From an uncultured Lachnospiraceae bacterium (lineage in GTDB: Bacteria > Bacillota > Clostridia > Lachnospirales > Lachnospiraceae), in NCBI GenBank assembly GCA_910585345.1, contig CAJUDS010000012.1, forward strand, positions 16,857-80,856: a stretch of DNA of 64,000 nt, read 5' to 3'. A program made the translations under genes and the position numbers. A model generated the notes under the pieces. The model did no database searches and had not been told where the DNA came from. It saw only the letters and a list, made by a program, of their open reading frames with translations. Numbering within the stretch: the stretch's first letter is position 1; every line of letters begins with the position of its first letter. Positions 7,990 through 17,334 of the stretch are shown piece after piece.

Positions 7990-8780
7990 ATTTTATCATT
8001 TATACGCTCACTTGACAACCTCGGCCGGTATTTGCCCATGACAAACGCATGTGTTAACATTTTATGAACATGCAGAATCAGGTTTCCTGGCCACTGCCCG
8101 GCATAGATTTCTGTACGTACGCCGGGCAGAAAAGATAGCATTTTCTAATAGTCCGCGCGTTGCTGTTCCGTGGGGGGGTTGCGACGCAGACGGCCTATAC
8201 GCGCGTCTGCGTGGAAAGTACAACGGCATAAAGATAATATTTTTGTAGAACATCCCATTGGAATAGTCAGGGCAGTTAGAAAATACGATATCCGCAGGCA
8301 GGAGCTGATACAGAAACTGTCAATTTGGCAAATGGGCGCTCGCTACGGCTGTCACACAAATGTTCATAATTTGTTCATTCATGCGTTTGTCCTGGTATTT
8401 GCCCACGGCAGCCATGGTCCGCGGCTGCGGCAGGCATATGAATAACATTTCCTCCTTTTTTCTGTCAATTGATACCTTTACTGATTATAAGCCTTCCGTT
8501 TTGTGCACTCTGTACATATATTATTTTACAAATTCTACTATTTTATAATATTTCACTATATAGTTACACTTCGTTCATAGTTTATTCATATTTTTATGGT
8601 ATCCTTTTATTACATCAAAAGGACAGATGTTAGACAGTTTTTATTACGCAGATAGATAAATTTTTTCATAATAGCCCCGGTATTCCACGTGAATATCGGG
8701 GCACTCCTCACTTATCAAACAAGCGGGCAAACAGATTTACAACAGACAAAACATACGAAAATCCGCACCACAGCAAAAAA
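7990..8780. other. Long gene-free stretch with inverted repeats and hairpins
   Basis: No frame here has a convincing ribosome binding site or protein-like composition. It holds an imperfect inverted repeat (8040-8070 against 8361-8391, 26 of 31 positions), a short direct repeat GGTATTTGCCCA beside each arm (8026 and 8394), and three hairpins: TGCCCGGC/GCCGGGCA (8095-8128), ACGCAGACG/CGTCTGCGT (8184-8212) and GCCCCGGTATTC/GAATATCGGGGC (8674-8702). None has a following T-run. The rest (8440-8670) is AT-rich. Confidence 0.6.
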
Positions 8781-8781
8781 A

Positions 8782-8801
8782 GAATCCTGACAACAGGATT
8801 C
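8782..8801 (-). terminator. Terminator of the hemolysin III gene
   Basis: GAATCCTG and CAGGATTC pair around a 4-nt loop, with A-runs on one side and T-runs on the other, so it can work in both directions. On the minus strand it follows the 8856-9506 gene. Confidence 0.85.
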
Positions 8802-8855
8802 TCTTTTTATCTGCGCCTGCCGGACGACCCTTGTCTTTCATACCCACGTCTCCCA

Positions 8856-9506
8856 TCATGCCACATACCCATACATAAAGATAAAATGGCAGATGCTTCC
8901 CCCCATCACAAACAGATGGAAGATTTCGTGCGATCCAAAATGAGCATGTTTCCCGTTGAAAATGGGAAGTTTCATTGCATAGATAACGCCTCCTATCGTG
9001 TAGATCACGCCTCCGGCAACAAGCCACAAAAACGCGCCCGGGGAGAGTACTGACCAAAGCTGGCGGAATACCAGAACGCACACCCATCCCATCGCGATGT
9101 AAATCATGGAAGAAAACCATTTGGGACAGGTAATCCAGAGTACATTGATACCCATGCCAAGCAGCGCAATACTCCACACCAGAGCAAGAAGCGTCCAGCC
9201 TGTTTTTCCTCCCAAAACGATCATACATACCGGTGTATAGGAACCTGCAATCATGACAAAAATCATCATGTGATCTATTTTACGGAATATTTTCAATACT
9301 CTGTCAGACACATTCACCGCATGATATGTGGCGCTTGCTCCATACAACATAATCATGCTCAACATAAAAACCCCCATTGCCTGAAAACAGATACCGCCCA
9401 TACCGATTCCCGACTTTACAAGCAAAGGCACAGAAGCAAATACTGCCAACATCATACCGATAAAATGCGTAATTGCGCTCCCCGGCTCTCTTATCGTAAT
9501 TCTCAT
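8856..9506 (-). CDS. Hemolysin III / PAQR family membrane protein
   Basis: A 216-residue seven-helix membrane protein. I place the start at 9506 (MRITIREPGSAITH), where GGGAGG lies 7 bp upstream; a longer frame from 9521 has no such site. Family hallmarks are visible: an early Glu-Pro-Gly-Ser then ITH, SATYH after the second helix, the DHMMIF aspartate/histidine on helix three, and the C-terminal GSHEIFHLFVMGGSICHF with spaced histidines that coordinate zinc in PAQR proteins. Despite the name, most bacterial members have no shown haemolytic activity and may act as lipid-modifying hydrolases. It is monocistronic, ending at a strong terminator. Confidence 0.92.
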   Translation of the reverse strand: MRITIREPGSAITHFIGMMLAVFASVPLLVKSGIGMGGICFQAMGVFMLSMIMLYGASATYHAVNVSDRVLKIFRKIDHMMIFVMIAGSYTPVCMIVLGGKTGWTLLALVWSIALLGMGINVLWITCPKWFSSMIYIAMGWVCVLVFRQLWSVLSPGAFLWLVAGGVIYTIGGVIYAMKLPIFNGKHAHFGSHEIFHLFVMGGSICHFIFMYGYVA

Positions 9507-9722
9507 TATAACGCCTCCCATTTTCCAGACTGCATAACATAGTTTTTATTACTACTTATTATATTATATATATTACTTTATATTATATGCATTGTCAATA
9601 AGAAATACGCCGCCGCCGGACAGACAGGCAGATTTTTCAAACGCAAATGTCCCGGAATATTTTAGCAGAAAGGCGCTTGCCAATAATCCGTAACGATCTC
9701 TATGGCTGCTTCTCTTGCTCTA

Positions 9723-9998
9723 TTAAAAGCCACAGTCTTCTTCAATCACCTGTATCTCCAAATAATCAAAGTCCACATCCTCGATAAAACAGTCTCTTGT
9801 AAACCTCGCTTTTGCATGACGCTGAAACTCAGCCACCACCGCATCCAGCCAGATCGGCTGTCCCAGATCAAACTGGCTGCAGCATTCTTCCAGCGCATGG
9901 AATACTTTATGCGTCCTTGTATCCTCCTCCGCTCTTTCGATTGTCACATCCCGCAGCATACGGTTATCCTTCCAAATTTTACACCACATCCGGAACAT
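9723..9998 (-). CDS. Small conserved protein of unknown function
   Basis: A 91-residue soluble protein (MFRMWCKIWKDNRMLRD...). An excellent site, AGGAGG, lies about 6 bp before the ATG at 9998, and codon use matches neighbouring genes, so I take it as real. It is acidic toward the C-terminus (IEDVDFDYLEIQVIEEDCGF) with mixed alpha/beta character and four cysteines. I recall similar small proteins in related Clostridia but cannot name a family. It stands alone between two opposite-facing genes. Confidence 0.72.
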   Translation of the reverse strand: MFRMWCKIWKDNRMLRDVTIERAEEDTRTHKVFHALEECCSQFDLGQPIWLDAVVAEFQRHAKARFTRDCFIEDVDFDYLEIQVIEEDCGF

Positions 9999-10091
9999 AT
10001 CCGCCCTCCTGTATCATCTCTGTATTTTTATACAACAAGTTTTAAATTTTTATAAAAATTTTGTGAAATATGCCCGCTTTCTCTATAGATA

Positions 10092-10100
10092 TGCTATAAT
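10092..10100 (+). promoter_or_regulatory. Extended -10 promoter of the alarmone synthetase gene
   Basis: TGCTATAAT is an extended -10 element (TGN-TATAAT) about 95 bp before the coding start. No good -35 hexamer is present at 17-18 bp, as expected for this promoter type. Confidence 0.6.
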
Positions 10101-10193
10101 AGGAACAGATACTATATTTAGTCTCAGCAGCATAAATCAGGACTGTATAGCATACAATAATAGTATTCTGCCATAAATAAAAGAGGTATGCAA

Positions 10194-10838
10194 ATGGAAT
10201 TTAAACCTTCAGCAAACAGCGAAATTGACTCATGGAAGGAAGTCACATTAGTTTATAATTCAGCATTAAAAGAAGTCGGAACCAAACTTGAGATCCTGAA
10301 CGACGAATTTCAGCATGTACATAGATATAACCCGATCGAGCATATCAAATCCAGACTGAAATCCCCCGAAAGCATTGTCAAGAAATTGAAGCGGCATGGA
10401 TATGAATCTACCATTGAAAATATGGTAAATTTTGTGAACGATATTGCAGGCGTCCGCGTAATCTGCTCATTCACTTCCGATATATACCAGATTGCAGAGA
10501 TGCTTTCCAATCAGAGTGACATTAAGATACTTTCCGTGAAGGATTACATCAAATTTCCAAAACCAAGCGGTTACAGAAGTTATCACATGATTGTAGCCGT
10601 CCCTATCTTCCTTTCGGACAGAAGCGCAGACGCAAAGGTAGAAATCCAGATTCGTACGGTGGCCATGGATTTCTGGGCCAGTCTCGAACATAAAATCAAT
10701 TATAAATTTGAAGGCAATGCGCCTGTATTTATTAAAAACGAATTGATCGAATGTTCTAAAATTATTTCCGAGCTGGATGATCGTATGCTCTCCCTGAACG
10801 AACAAGTGCTGCAGTACAATAATGTACTGGAAATTTAG
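10194..10838 (+). CDS. relQ: Small alarmone synthetase (RelQ-type GTP pyrophosphokinase)
   Basis: A 214-residue protein carrying only a RelA/SpoT synthetase domain, without hydrolase, TGS or ACT domains, so it should make (p)ppGpp from ATP and GTP/GDP. Visible motifs are the basic ATP-binding stretch IEHIKSRLKSPESIVKKL, DIAGVRVIC, the GYRSYHM G-loop region, and VEIQIRTVAMDFWASLEHK with the catalytic glutamate. The length and C-terminal helices fit the tetrameric RelQ (YjbM) group. I choose the second ATG (10194), which has AGAGGT 6 bp upstream; the first ATG at 10188 directly abuts that site. An extended -10 promoter lies upstream. It converges with dnaJ. Confidence 0.92.
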   Translation: MEFKPSANSEIDSWKEVTLVYNSALKEVGTKLEILNDEFQHVHRYNPIEHIKSRLKSPESIVKKLKRHGYESTIENMVNFVNDIAGVRVICSFTSDIYQIAEMLSNQSDIKILSVKDYIKFPKPSGYRSYHMIVAVPIFLSDRSADAKVEIQIRTVAMDFWASLEHKINYKFEGNAPVFIKNELIECSKIISELDDRMLSLNEQVLQYNNVLEI

Positions 10839-10929
10839 TGCGAGCCGGGCGCATGGACATCCCCATTCTCCGCCCGCCGCGCCGTTTTTACACTGCCTCG
10901 AAACCCATTTTCTCTGTACAGATATGCAT

Positions 10930-10968
10930 AAAAAAAGCAGGGCGTTTTACCGTTTCCCTGCTTTTTTA
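10930..10968. terminator. Bidirectional terminator between relQ and dnaJ
   Basis: GCAGGG (10937-10942) pairs with CCCTGC (10956-10961), extended by an A-run on the left and a T-run on the right. It can end both the plus-strand alarmone gene and the minus-strand dnaJ operon. Confidence 0.88.
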
Positions 10969-10969
10969 T

Positions 10970-12145
10970 TTACTTCCAAAATCCTTTTTTCTTCTTTTCT
11001 TTTGTTTCCGAACCGCCATTTTTGTCAGATTCAGCCTTTTTCGCAGCATTCAGACTGTCTCCTGTGGCCTCGTCAAATTTTCGCAGTAAATCCTTCGCCT
11101 CATGAGACAGTTTATCCGGCACCTGCACCACCAGCGTAACATAATGATCGCCCCGTACATCTTTATTTCGCAGGGAAGGAACGCCTTTTCCCCTTAATCT
11201 GACCCGCGTGTCCGTCTGCGTTCCCGCTTTGACCTCATAGATCACTCTTCCGTCTACCGTATCGATCACAATTTCTCCGCCCAGAGCCGCCACCGCAAAC
11301 GATACCGACACCGTGGAATAGATATTATAATCCTGTCTCTGAAAAATCGGATGACGCTGTACCATCACTTCTACCAGCAGATCACCCCTCGGCCCTCCGT
11401 TTGTTCCCGGCTCGCCTTTGCCACGGATACGCACACTCTGTCCGTTGTCAATACCTGCCGGGATACTGATCTGTATCTTCCTGCGGTTTGCAATATAACC
11501 ACTGCCATGACAGTCCACACACTTATCCCGGATTACTTTGCCGCTGCCGCCGCATTCCGGGCAAGTCTGCACATTTCTGACAGTGCCAAAAAAAGACTGC
11601 TGCGTAAATACGACCTGGCCTTTTCCGCCGCATTTAGAGCACGTCTCCGGATTGGTACCCGGCTTCGCCCCGCTTCCATGACATTTGGGGCACTCATCCT
11701 TCAGCGTCAGTTCAATTTCCTTCTCAACGCCAAATACGGCTTCTTCAAAAGTAACATGTACGCTGGTGCGTATATTGGAACCTTTCATAGGGCCGCTGCT
11801 GCTGCGCCCGCTTCTCCTGCCGCCAAATAAATCGCCAAAAATATCTCCGAATATATCTCCAAAATCCGCGTTGTTAAAATCAAAGCCGCCAAAACCGCCG
11901 CCACCTGCACCGTTTTCAAAAGCTGCATGACCAAACTGGTCGTACTGACGCCGTTTCTCCGGATCACTCAAAATAGCATACGCTTCCGACGCCTCTTTAA
12001 ATTTCTGCTCCGCTTCCTTATCTCCCGGATTCATATCAGGATGATATTTTTTGGCAAGAACTCTGTATGCTTTCTTAATCGCAGCCTCGTCTGCATTTTT
12101 TTCTACTCCCAGAATCTCGTAGTAATCGCGTTTCTGTTCTGCCAT
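10970..12145 (-). CDS. dnaJ: Chaperone DnaJ
   Basis: A 391-residue type I J-protein, the co-chaperone that loads clients onto DnaK and stimulates its ATPase. The N-terminal J-domain has HPD in KKYHPDMNPGD, followed by a Gly/Phe-rich linker (GAGGGGFGGFDF). Four zinc-finger repeats follow (CPKCHGSG, CSKCGGKG, CPECGGSG, CVDCHGSG), then the C-terminal substrate-binding domains. The tail is unusually basic (KEKKKKGFWK). It is the last gene of the hrcA-grpE-dnaK-dnaJ operon, 69 bp after dnaK, and ends at a bidirectional terminator. The start has a GGTAGATTG-type purine-rich site. Confidence 0.97.
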   Translation of the reverse strand: MAEQKRDYYEILGVEKNADEAAIKKAYRVLAKKYHPDMNPGDKEAEQKFKEASEAYAILSDPEKRRQYDQFGHAAFENGAGGGGFGGFDFNNADFGDIFGDIFGDLFGGRRSGRSSSGPMKGSNIRTSVHVTFEEAVFGVEKEIELTLKDECPKCHGSGAKPGTNPETCSKCGGKGQVVFTQQSFFGTVRNVQTCPECGGSGKVIRDKCVDCHGSGYIANRRKIQISIPAGIDNGQSVRIRGKGEPGTNGGPRGDLLVEVMVQRHPIFQRQDYNIYSTVSVSFAVAALGGEIVIDTVDGRVIYEVKAGTQTDTRVRLRGKGVPSLRNKDVRGDHYVTLVVQVPDKLSHEAKDLLRKFDEATGDSLNAAKKAESDKNGGSETKEKKKKGFWK

Positions 12146-12214
12146 AACAATCTACCTTTCAGCACAGCACATGGGGCATAAGGATATCTATGCCCCACCT
12201 GCGTGTCTCCCGTA

Positions 12215-14083
12215 TTATACTTCTCTGTAATCTCCGTCTACCACATCATCCGCCGCGCCCGTATCTTCCTGTGCGCCGCCCATATCAGGTCCCTGGCCTG
12301 CTGCGCCTGCGCCTGCAGCCTGTGCCTGTTCATACACCTTTGTAAATAATGCCTGGGCGCTGTTCATCAGTTTTTCCTGTGCGGCTTTCATTTCTGCCAC
12401 CTGGGATTCTGACAATTCTGTGTCTTTTGTTTTTTCAAGAATCTCTTTTAATGCTGCAAGATCTGTTTCCACAGCGCTCTTGTCGCTCTCGGAAATTTTA
12501 TCCCCTACCTCCGACAAAGCCTTTTCCGTCTGGAAGACAAAAGAGTCCGCATCGTTTCTCGCATCAATCGCTTCTTTTCTCTTCTTATCCTGCGCCTCAA
12601 ACTCTGCGGCTTCCTTCACCGCCCTGTCGATGTCTTCATCGGACATATTGGAACCCGCAGTAATCGTAATGTGCTGCTCCTTACCCGTACCCAAATCCTT
12701 GGCGGATACATTGACGATACCGTTGGCATCAATATCAAATGTAACCTCAATCTGCGGGATTCCGCGCGGAGCAGGAGGAATGCCGTCCAGTCTGAATTGT
12801 CCAAGAGATTTGTTATCCTTGGCAAACTGCCTCTCACCCTGTACGACATTGATATCAACGGCCTGCTGATTGTCTGCCGCAGTAGAGAACACCTGACTCT
12901 TCTTTGTCGGAATCGTTGTATTTCTTTCAATCAGTCTTGTTGCTACGCCGCCCATTGTCTCGATCGAAAGAGAAAGAGGCGTTACATCCAGCAGCAGGAT
13001 ATCTCCTGCACCGGCGTCTCCTGCCAGCTTTCCGCCCTGAATAGAAGCTCCGATCGCCACACACTCATCCGGATTGAGGCTCTTGCTCGGTTCATGTCCC
13101 GTCAACGCTTTTACTTTGTCCTGCACTGCCGGAATACGTGTGGAACCGCCCACCAGCAATACCTTGCCCAGTTCAGAAGCCGTGATGCCTGCATCCTTCA
13201 ACGCGTTCTGGACCGGAACGGCTGTCAGCTCCACAAGGTCATGTGTCAGCTCATCAAATTTAGCCCTTGTCAGATTCATGTCGAAATGTTTCGGCCCCTC
13301 TGCCGTAGCAGTGATAAACGGAAGATTAATATTGGTTGTTGTTGCAGAAGAAAGCTCCTTCTTTGCTTTTTCCGCCGCTTCCTTTAATCTCTGCAGCGCC
13401 ATCTTATCCCCTGACAAGTCAATGCCTTCGTTTTTCTTAAACTCAGACAGCATATAGTCCGTTACTTTCTGGTCAAAATCATCGCCGCCCAGTCTGTTAT
13501 TACCATTTGTAGCAAGAACCTCTATCACGCCGTCGCCAATTTCAATGATAGAAACATCAAATGTACCGCCGCCCAGATCATAAACCATGATCTTCTGCTC
13601 TTTTTCATTATCCAGACCATATGCAAGCGCTGCCGCCGTAGGCTCGTTAATGATACGTTTTACGTCCATCCCGGCGATCTTGCCGGCATCCTTTGTTGCC
13701 TGCCGTTGCGCATCATTAAAATATGCAGGTACGGTGATAACCGCCTCTGTCACCTTTTCACCCAAATAATTCTCAGCATCCGCTTTCAGCTTCTGCAGTA
13801 TCATAGCCGAAATCTGCTGCGGAGAATATTTCTTCTCATCAATTGTTCTGCCATGGTCGGTACCCATGTCTCTTTTAATCGAAGAAATCGTCTTTTCCGC
13901 ATTGGTAACTGCCTGACGTTTTGCAGGCTCTCCTACCAGTCTTTCTCCTGTCTTTGTAAATGCCACAACAGATGGTGTTGTCCTTGTGCCCTCTGTATTT
14001 GCGATAACGGTCGGCTTGCCGCCTTCCATAACCGCTACACAACTATTCGTTGTTCCCAAGTCAATGCCAATAATTTTGCTCAT
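12215..14083 (-). CDS. dnaK: Chaperone DnaK (Hsp70)
   Basis: A 622-residue Hsp70 chaperone. The nucleotide-binding domain opens with IGIDLGTTNSCVAVM and contains VYDLGGGTFDVSI and LVGGSTRIPAVQ. The substrate-binding domain begins around LLLDVTPLSLSIETMGG, and the lid ends in a Gly/Ala-rich tail (AQAAGAGAAGQGPDMGG). I start at the ATG at 14083, with AGGAGG 8 bp upstream, rather than a TTG two codons earlier. It works with DnaJ and GrpE encoded on either side. Transcription should come from the CIRCE-controlled promoter ahead of hrcA. Confidence 0.97.
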   Translation of the reverse strand: MSKIIGIDLGTTNSCVAVMEGGKPTVIANTEGTRTTPSVVAFTKTGERLVGEPAKRQAVTNAEKTISSIKRDMGTDHGRTIDEKKYSPQQISAMILQKLKADAENYLGEKVTEAVITVPAYFNDAQRQATKDAGKIAGMDVKRIINEPTAAALAYGLDNEKEQKIMVYDLGGGTFDVSIIEIGDGVIEVLATNGNNRLGGDDFDQKVTDYMLSEFKKNEGIDLSGDKMALQRLKEAAEKAKKELSSATTTNINLPFITATAEGPKHFDMNLTRAKFDELTHDLVELTAVPVQNALKDAGITASELGKVLLVGGSTRIPAVQDKVKALTGHEPSKSLNPDECVAIGASIQGGKLAGDAGAGDILLLDVTPLSLSIETMGGVATRLIERNTTIPTKKSQVFSTAADNQQAVDINVVQGERQFAKDNKSLGQFRLDGIPPAPRGIPQIEVTFDIDANGIVNVSAKDLGTGKEQHITITAGSNMSDEDIDRAVKEAAEFEAQDKKRKEAIDARNDADSFVFQTEKALSEVGDKISESDKSAVETDLAALKEILEKTKDTELSESQVAEMKAAQEKLMNSAQALFTKVYEQAQAAGAGAAGQGPDMGGAQEDTGAADDVVDGDYREV

Positions 14084-14133
14084 AACCAAGCCCTCCTATA
14101 TTCATAATTAACATTCCCTGTCGATTTAAAACG

Positions 14134-14757
14134 TTACTCTGCAACGGCAACCATACTGTGTCTGACTACCGTATCATGATACAGATACCCTTTTTGCAGT
14201 TCCTGTGCCACTGTTCCCGATTCATATTCTTCACTTTCCATCTGCATCACAGCGTTATGAAAATCCGGATTAAATTCCGTTCCCACTGCCTCAATGGCTT
14301 TCACGCCGATTGCTTCCAGCTCTGTCATAAGCTGCTTATACACCATATTCATACCTTCGACAAATCCATCCGTGCCTCCGCCCTCCGGAACTGTCTGCAG
14401 ACCTCTTTCAAAATTATCCACCACCGGAAGTATTTTTTCGATTACACTCCTGGCTCCGGTTTCAAACATCTGCGTCTTTTCCTTTTCGGTACGCTTCCTG
14501 AAATTTTCAAACTCCGCCATCTGACGTTTTACACGGTCTTCCAGCTCTGCAATTTTCTCTTTTGATTTATCCTTTTTCTCGGCTTTGGCCTTTTTCCGGG
14601 CAGCTTTCGCCTCCTCTTTCGTCATTTCCTTTTCTTCTGCCAAAGCGTCCTCCTGTCCCTGCCCCTGTGCGGAAGGCTCTTCCTGTTGTACAGGATCCGC
14701 CATATCTTCTTCTGTCTCCTGAGCCAGTTCCTGCTCCAGTTCCTTTTCTTCTGACAC
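14134..14757 (-). CDS. grpE: Nucleotide exchange factor GrpE
   Basis: A 207-residue GrpE, which drives ADP release from DnaK. It starts with GTG at 14757, preceded by GGGAGG. The long N-terminus is very acidic and then Lys/Glu-rich, predicting the dimerising coiled coil. The conserved core is clear: FENFRKRTEKEK, ILPVVDNFERGL, the MVYKQLMTELEAIGVKAI stretch, and the C-terminal beta-domain with FNPDFHNAVMQ and GYLYHDTVVRHSMVAV. It lies 15 bp after hrcA and about 50 bp before dnaK in the heat-shock operon. Confidence 0.96.
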   Translation of the reverse strand: MSEEKELEQELAQETEEDMADPVQQEEPSAQGQGQEDALAEEKEMTKEEAKAARKKAKAEKKDKSKEKIAELEDRVKRQMAEFENFRKRTEKEKTQMFETGARSVIEKILPVVDNFERGLQTVPEGGGTDGFVEGMNMVYKQLMTELEAIGVKAIEAVGTEFNPDFHNAVMQMESEEYESGTVAQELQKGYLYHDTVVRHSMVAVAE

Positions 14758-14772
14758 TTCTTTTTTTCCTCC

Positions 14773-15801
14773 CTACTTTTTTTTGTATAGAGTATCCAGT
14801 TGATGCATCAACGTTTTCAGCGTATCAACCACCTTATCATAATCCATACGGGTCGGCCCTATAATACCGATCGTTCCCCGCATCCCCTCATCCAATTCAT
14901 AAGTAGCAGTCACAATGCTGCAGTCTTTCATTGTCCTGATCGGCGTTTCCTCTCCAATATAAACCTGAATCCCTGTATTGCTTTCGTCCGCCAGCGTTTC
15001 CTGTACCAGCTCTGTCAGCATTTGCTTTTCTTCAAATGTATTAATCAGTTCGCTTGCTTTTTGGTTATCAGCCAGCTCCGGATAACGGAAAATATTATTC
15101 GTACCGCTCGTATAGATTTCCAGATCTTCGTCCGCCTTAATCGCGTCGGCTACGGCATCAATGACCTCACTCACGATATCGCTGTGGATACCGGCCTGTT
15201 TCTTCATCGCAGAAATCATGGCCAGATTGATTTCTTCCACGGACAACCCGTTCAGATGCGTATTCAGCAGAATATTGAGCTTTAACAGCGTTTCGTCATC
15301 AAGATCCTCTTTCAGATGAAGCATATTGTTCTTGATCACATTGCCTTCCACTACGATAACCGCCAGAAGCTGTCCTGCATCGACCTTGGACAGTTGTATA
15401 AACTTCAGCTTATTTTTTCTCGACTGCGGCGCTGAAATCATCGTGGCATAATTGGTATTCGCTGCCAGCACCTTAGCCACCTGCTTTAACAACTGATCCA
15501 TCTTTTCTTCTTTTTCCAGAAGCATTCCTTTGATCTCGTCTACCTCTTTTTCTTTCTCCCGCATCATATTATCTACATAGAGACGATATCCTTTATCAGA
15601 AGGAATCCTTCCTGCGGATGTATGCGGCTGCAGTATATAGCCAAGTTCTTCCAGATCCGCCATCTCGTTCCGGATCGTAGCCGAACTGAGATGCAGATCC
15701 GTATATTTGGAAATCGTTCTGCTGCCTACCGGTTCTCCGGTTTCCAGATAATTACGGATGATGGCCTGCAAAATTTTCATCTTTCTTTCATCCAACTGCA
15801 T
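14773..15801 (-). CDS. hrcA: Heat-inducible transcription repressor HrcA
   Basis: A 342-residue repressor that binds CIRCE and shuts off the operon in unstressed cells, with GroE activity usually keeping it folded. The winged-helix N-terminus is recognisable (MQLDERKMKILQAIIRNYL, then EPVGSRTISK and LSSATIRNEMADLEELGY), followed by the GAF-like middle domain. I place the start at 15801. The frame extends upstream to 15906, but that extension would be translated through the CIRCE operator and promoter and is not part of the family. It is the first gene of hrcA-grpE-dnaK-dnaJ, so it should repress itself. Confidence 0.96.
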   Translation of the reverse strand: MQLDERKMKILQAIIRNYLETGEPVGSRTISKYTDLHLSSATIRNEMADLEELGYILQPHTSAGRIPSDKGYRLYVDNMMREKEKEVDEIKGMLLEKEEKMDQLLKQVAKVLAANTNYATMISAPQSRKNKLKFIQLSKVDAGQLLAVIVVEGNVIKNNMLHLKEDLDDETLLKLNILLNTHLNGLSVEEINLAMISAMKKQAGIHSDIVSEVIDAVADAIKADEDLEIYTSGTNNIFRYPELADNQKASELINTFEEKQMLTELVQETLADESNTGIQVYIGEETPIRTMKDCSIVTATYELDEGMRGTIGIIGPTRMDYDKVVDTLKTLMHQLDTLYKKK

Positions 15802-15824
15802 CTCCACCACCCCTTTGTCTGTTA

Positions 15825-15851
15825 TTAGCACTCGTCTATTATGAGTGCTAA
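15825..15851 (-). promoter_or_regulatory. CIRCE operator
   Basis: TTAGCACTC-N9-GAGTGCTAA is a perfect 9-bp inverted repeat with the canonical 9-bp spacer. It begins 24 bp upstream of the hrcA start and just downstream of the promoter, the standard HrcA binding site. Confidence 0.98.
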
Positions 15852-15865
15852 CATCTTCTTTACCT

Positions 15866-15894
15866 AAAATATCACTTACCCTATTTATTGTCAA
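15866..15894 (-). promoter_or_regulatory. Vegetative promoter of the heat-shock operon
   Basis: On the minus strand TTGACA (15889-15894) is followed after 17 bp by TATTTT (15866-15871), with the CIRCE operator immediately downstream. This is the usual sigma-A/HrcA arrangement. Confidence 0.85.
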
Positions 15895-16043
15895 TTCTTT
15901 TTCCAAAATAAATTATAAAAATATTATAAAAATATTTATTGCCGGAAATGGAAAAAATAATTGCCAATTTTAGCAAAACCCAATATACTGGAATGCGTAG
16001 CGTTTTTACACCTGAATCTTTTCTTTTATAAGGAACAAAAGAA

Positions 16044-17288
16044 ATGAGAACCGATCAGAGAAAAAAGAGAAAAACAAGAAAAACAACAAAAACTCAGGGA
16101 AAACAACCGGCATACCGTCCCAAAAAGAGGAGACGGACAGCCAACAAAAGACCACCCGCCAGACAGCGGCAGAAGAAACGCCGCAGAAAAAAGCGCGGTT
16201 TTGCCAAAACTTTGCTGACAATCATAGTAATTCTGCTTTTGCTGGGAATCTCCGGATTCGTACTCTGGTATTTCAGTTTTGAAAAATTAAATTTGGAAGA
16301 TTACGTATCCGTTTCTTACTCCGGTTACGATACGGAAGGAACGGCCGCATTATCCCTGCTGGAAACCGAAGAAAACATTCCTTTTTTAAAAGATGTGGAA
16401 ATCAGGCTCCTATCCGAAAACGGCAGCCTGCAGAACGGCGATTCACTGGATATTCATTTTATATACGACAATGCATCCGCAAAGGAGCAAAAGCTCCGCA
16501 TCGAGTCAGACCAGTGTCAGATAGAAGTGACAGGCCTGCCGGAAGGAAAAGAACTTTCTACGGAAGACTTATTCCGTGATGTCCGCATTGTATATGAAGG
16601 AACGGCGCCCGAATTGTCTGTCACACTTGTCAATGACAGCGCAGATCCGTTTTTAAAAACAGTTGCGTATGAAATTACAGACGGAAAAACCTATTATGAC
16701 ATAGGCGACAGTTTTATTGTCAAAGCCTCCTTTTCAAGGGAATGTGCAGTAGAAAACGAATATATCGTCGCTTCCTCTGAAAACGCCTGCACAAAAGAGT
16801 ATTGTGTGGAAGGCTCTGACAGATATATAAGAGAAGCATCCGAATTATCTCCTGAGCTGATCCAAACGCTGGACGAGACAGCCTCCTCTCTGTTTGGTGA
16901 CGCTACGGAATACGGACTGCGTATTTTCAGTGAAGCAAATCTGATGCCTATCTGGGTAAATGGCAAAACAACCTTTGTCTGGAGCAGTCCACGGCTGATT
17001 TCCGCTTATCTGAATGTGCTCAAACCTGAATATTTCGGAACTGTCAAATCGCACAACAATGACGTCAAACTAGTATATACAGCCACCTTGTCGCAGGCAG
17101 ACGGCGTTGCATGTAAAGCGGAAGTGGTAGTACAGTTCAATAACATCCTGAAAAAATCAGACGGAACTTATGATCTCTCCCTGGATTCCGGCAGAATCAT
17201 CGCGGCTTCCTTCAAAAACTCCCATATCAGGGATCTGGTTAACGATACTTACAACGAAGAATATCAGTCCCAAAAGCTTGATCTATAA
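16044..17288 (+). CDS. Membrane-anchored extracellular protein with very basic N-terminus
   Basis: A 414-residue protein. The first 52 residues are almost entirely Lys/Arg/Thr/Gln, with clusters such as KKRRRK. One transmembrane helix follows (about 53-77), and then an extracellular part of about 335 residues. The start of that part (NLEDYVSVSYSGYDTEGTAALSL) resembles the beta-rich repeats that follow the membrane helix in many Firmicute zinc-ribbon membrane proteins, although no zinc ribbon is present here. The rest is mixed beta/alpha without catalytic motifs I recognise. The start has AAGGA upstream. The basic tail on the cytoplasmic side could bind nucleic acid or acidic lipids, but that is speculation. 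It is monocistronic and ends at a terminator. Confidence 0.8.
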   Translation: MRTDQRKKRKTRKTTKTQGKQPAYRPKKRRRTANKRPPARQRQKKRRRKKRGFAKTLLTIIVILLLLGISGFVLWYFSFEKLNLEDYVSVSYSGYDTEGTAALSLLETEENIPFLKDVEIRLLSENGSLQNGDSLDIHFIYDNASAKEQKLRIESDQCQIEVTGLPEGKELSTEDLFRDVRIVYEGTAPELSVTLVNDSADPFLKTVAYEITDGKTYYDIGDSFIVKASFSRECAVENEYIVASSENACTKEYCVEGSDRYIREASELSPELIQTLDETASSLFGDATEYGLRIFSEANLMPIWVNGKTTFVWSSPRLISAYLNVLKPEYFGTVKSHNNDVKLVYTATLSQADGVACKAEVVVQFNNILKKSDGTYDLSLDSGRIIAASFKNSHIRDLVNDTYNEEYQSQKLDL

Positions 17289-17290
17289 AA

Positions 17291-17318
17291 CGAGGCGGAT
17301 GTTTCCGCCTCGTTCTGT
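17291..17318 (+). terminator. Terminator of the 16044-17288 gene
   Basis: CGAGGCGGA and TCCGCCTCG form a 9-bp stem directly after the stop codon, followed by a T-rich stretch. Confidence 0.82.
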
Positions 17319-17334
17319 CTTTCTCACAGCACAG

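Noticed and set aside
8170..8445. Plus-strand frames in the 7990-8780 gap as genes
   Set aside because: They cross stable hairpins, lack ribosome binding sites and have Arg/His-rich unstructured translations; I treat the stretch as noncoding or remnant.
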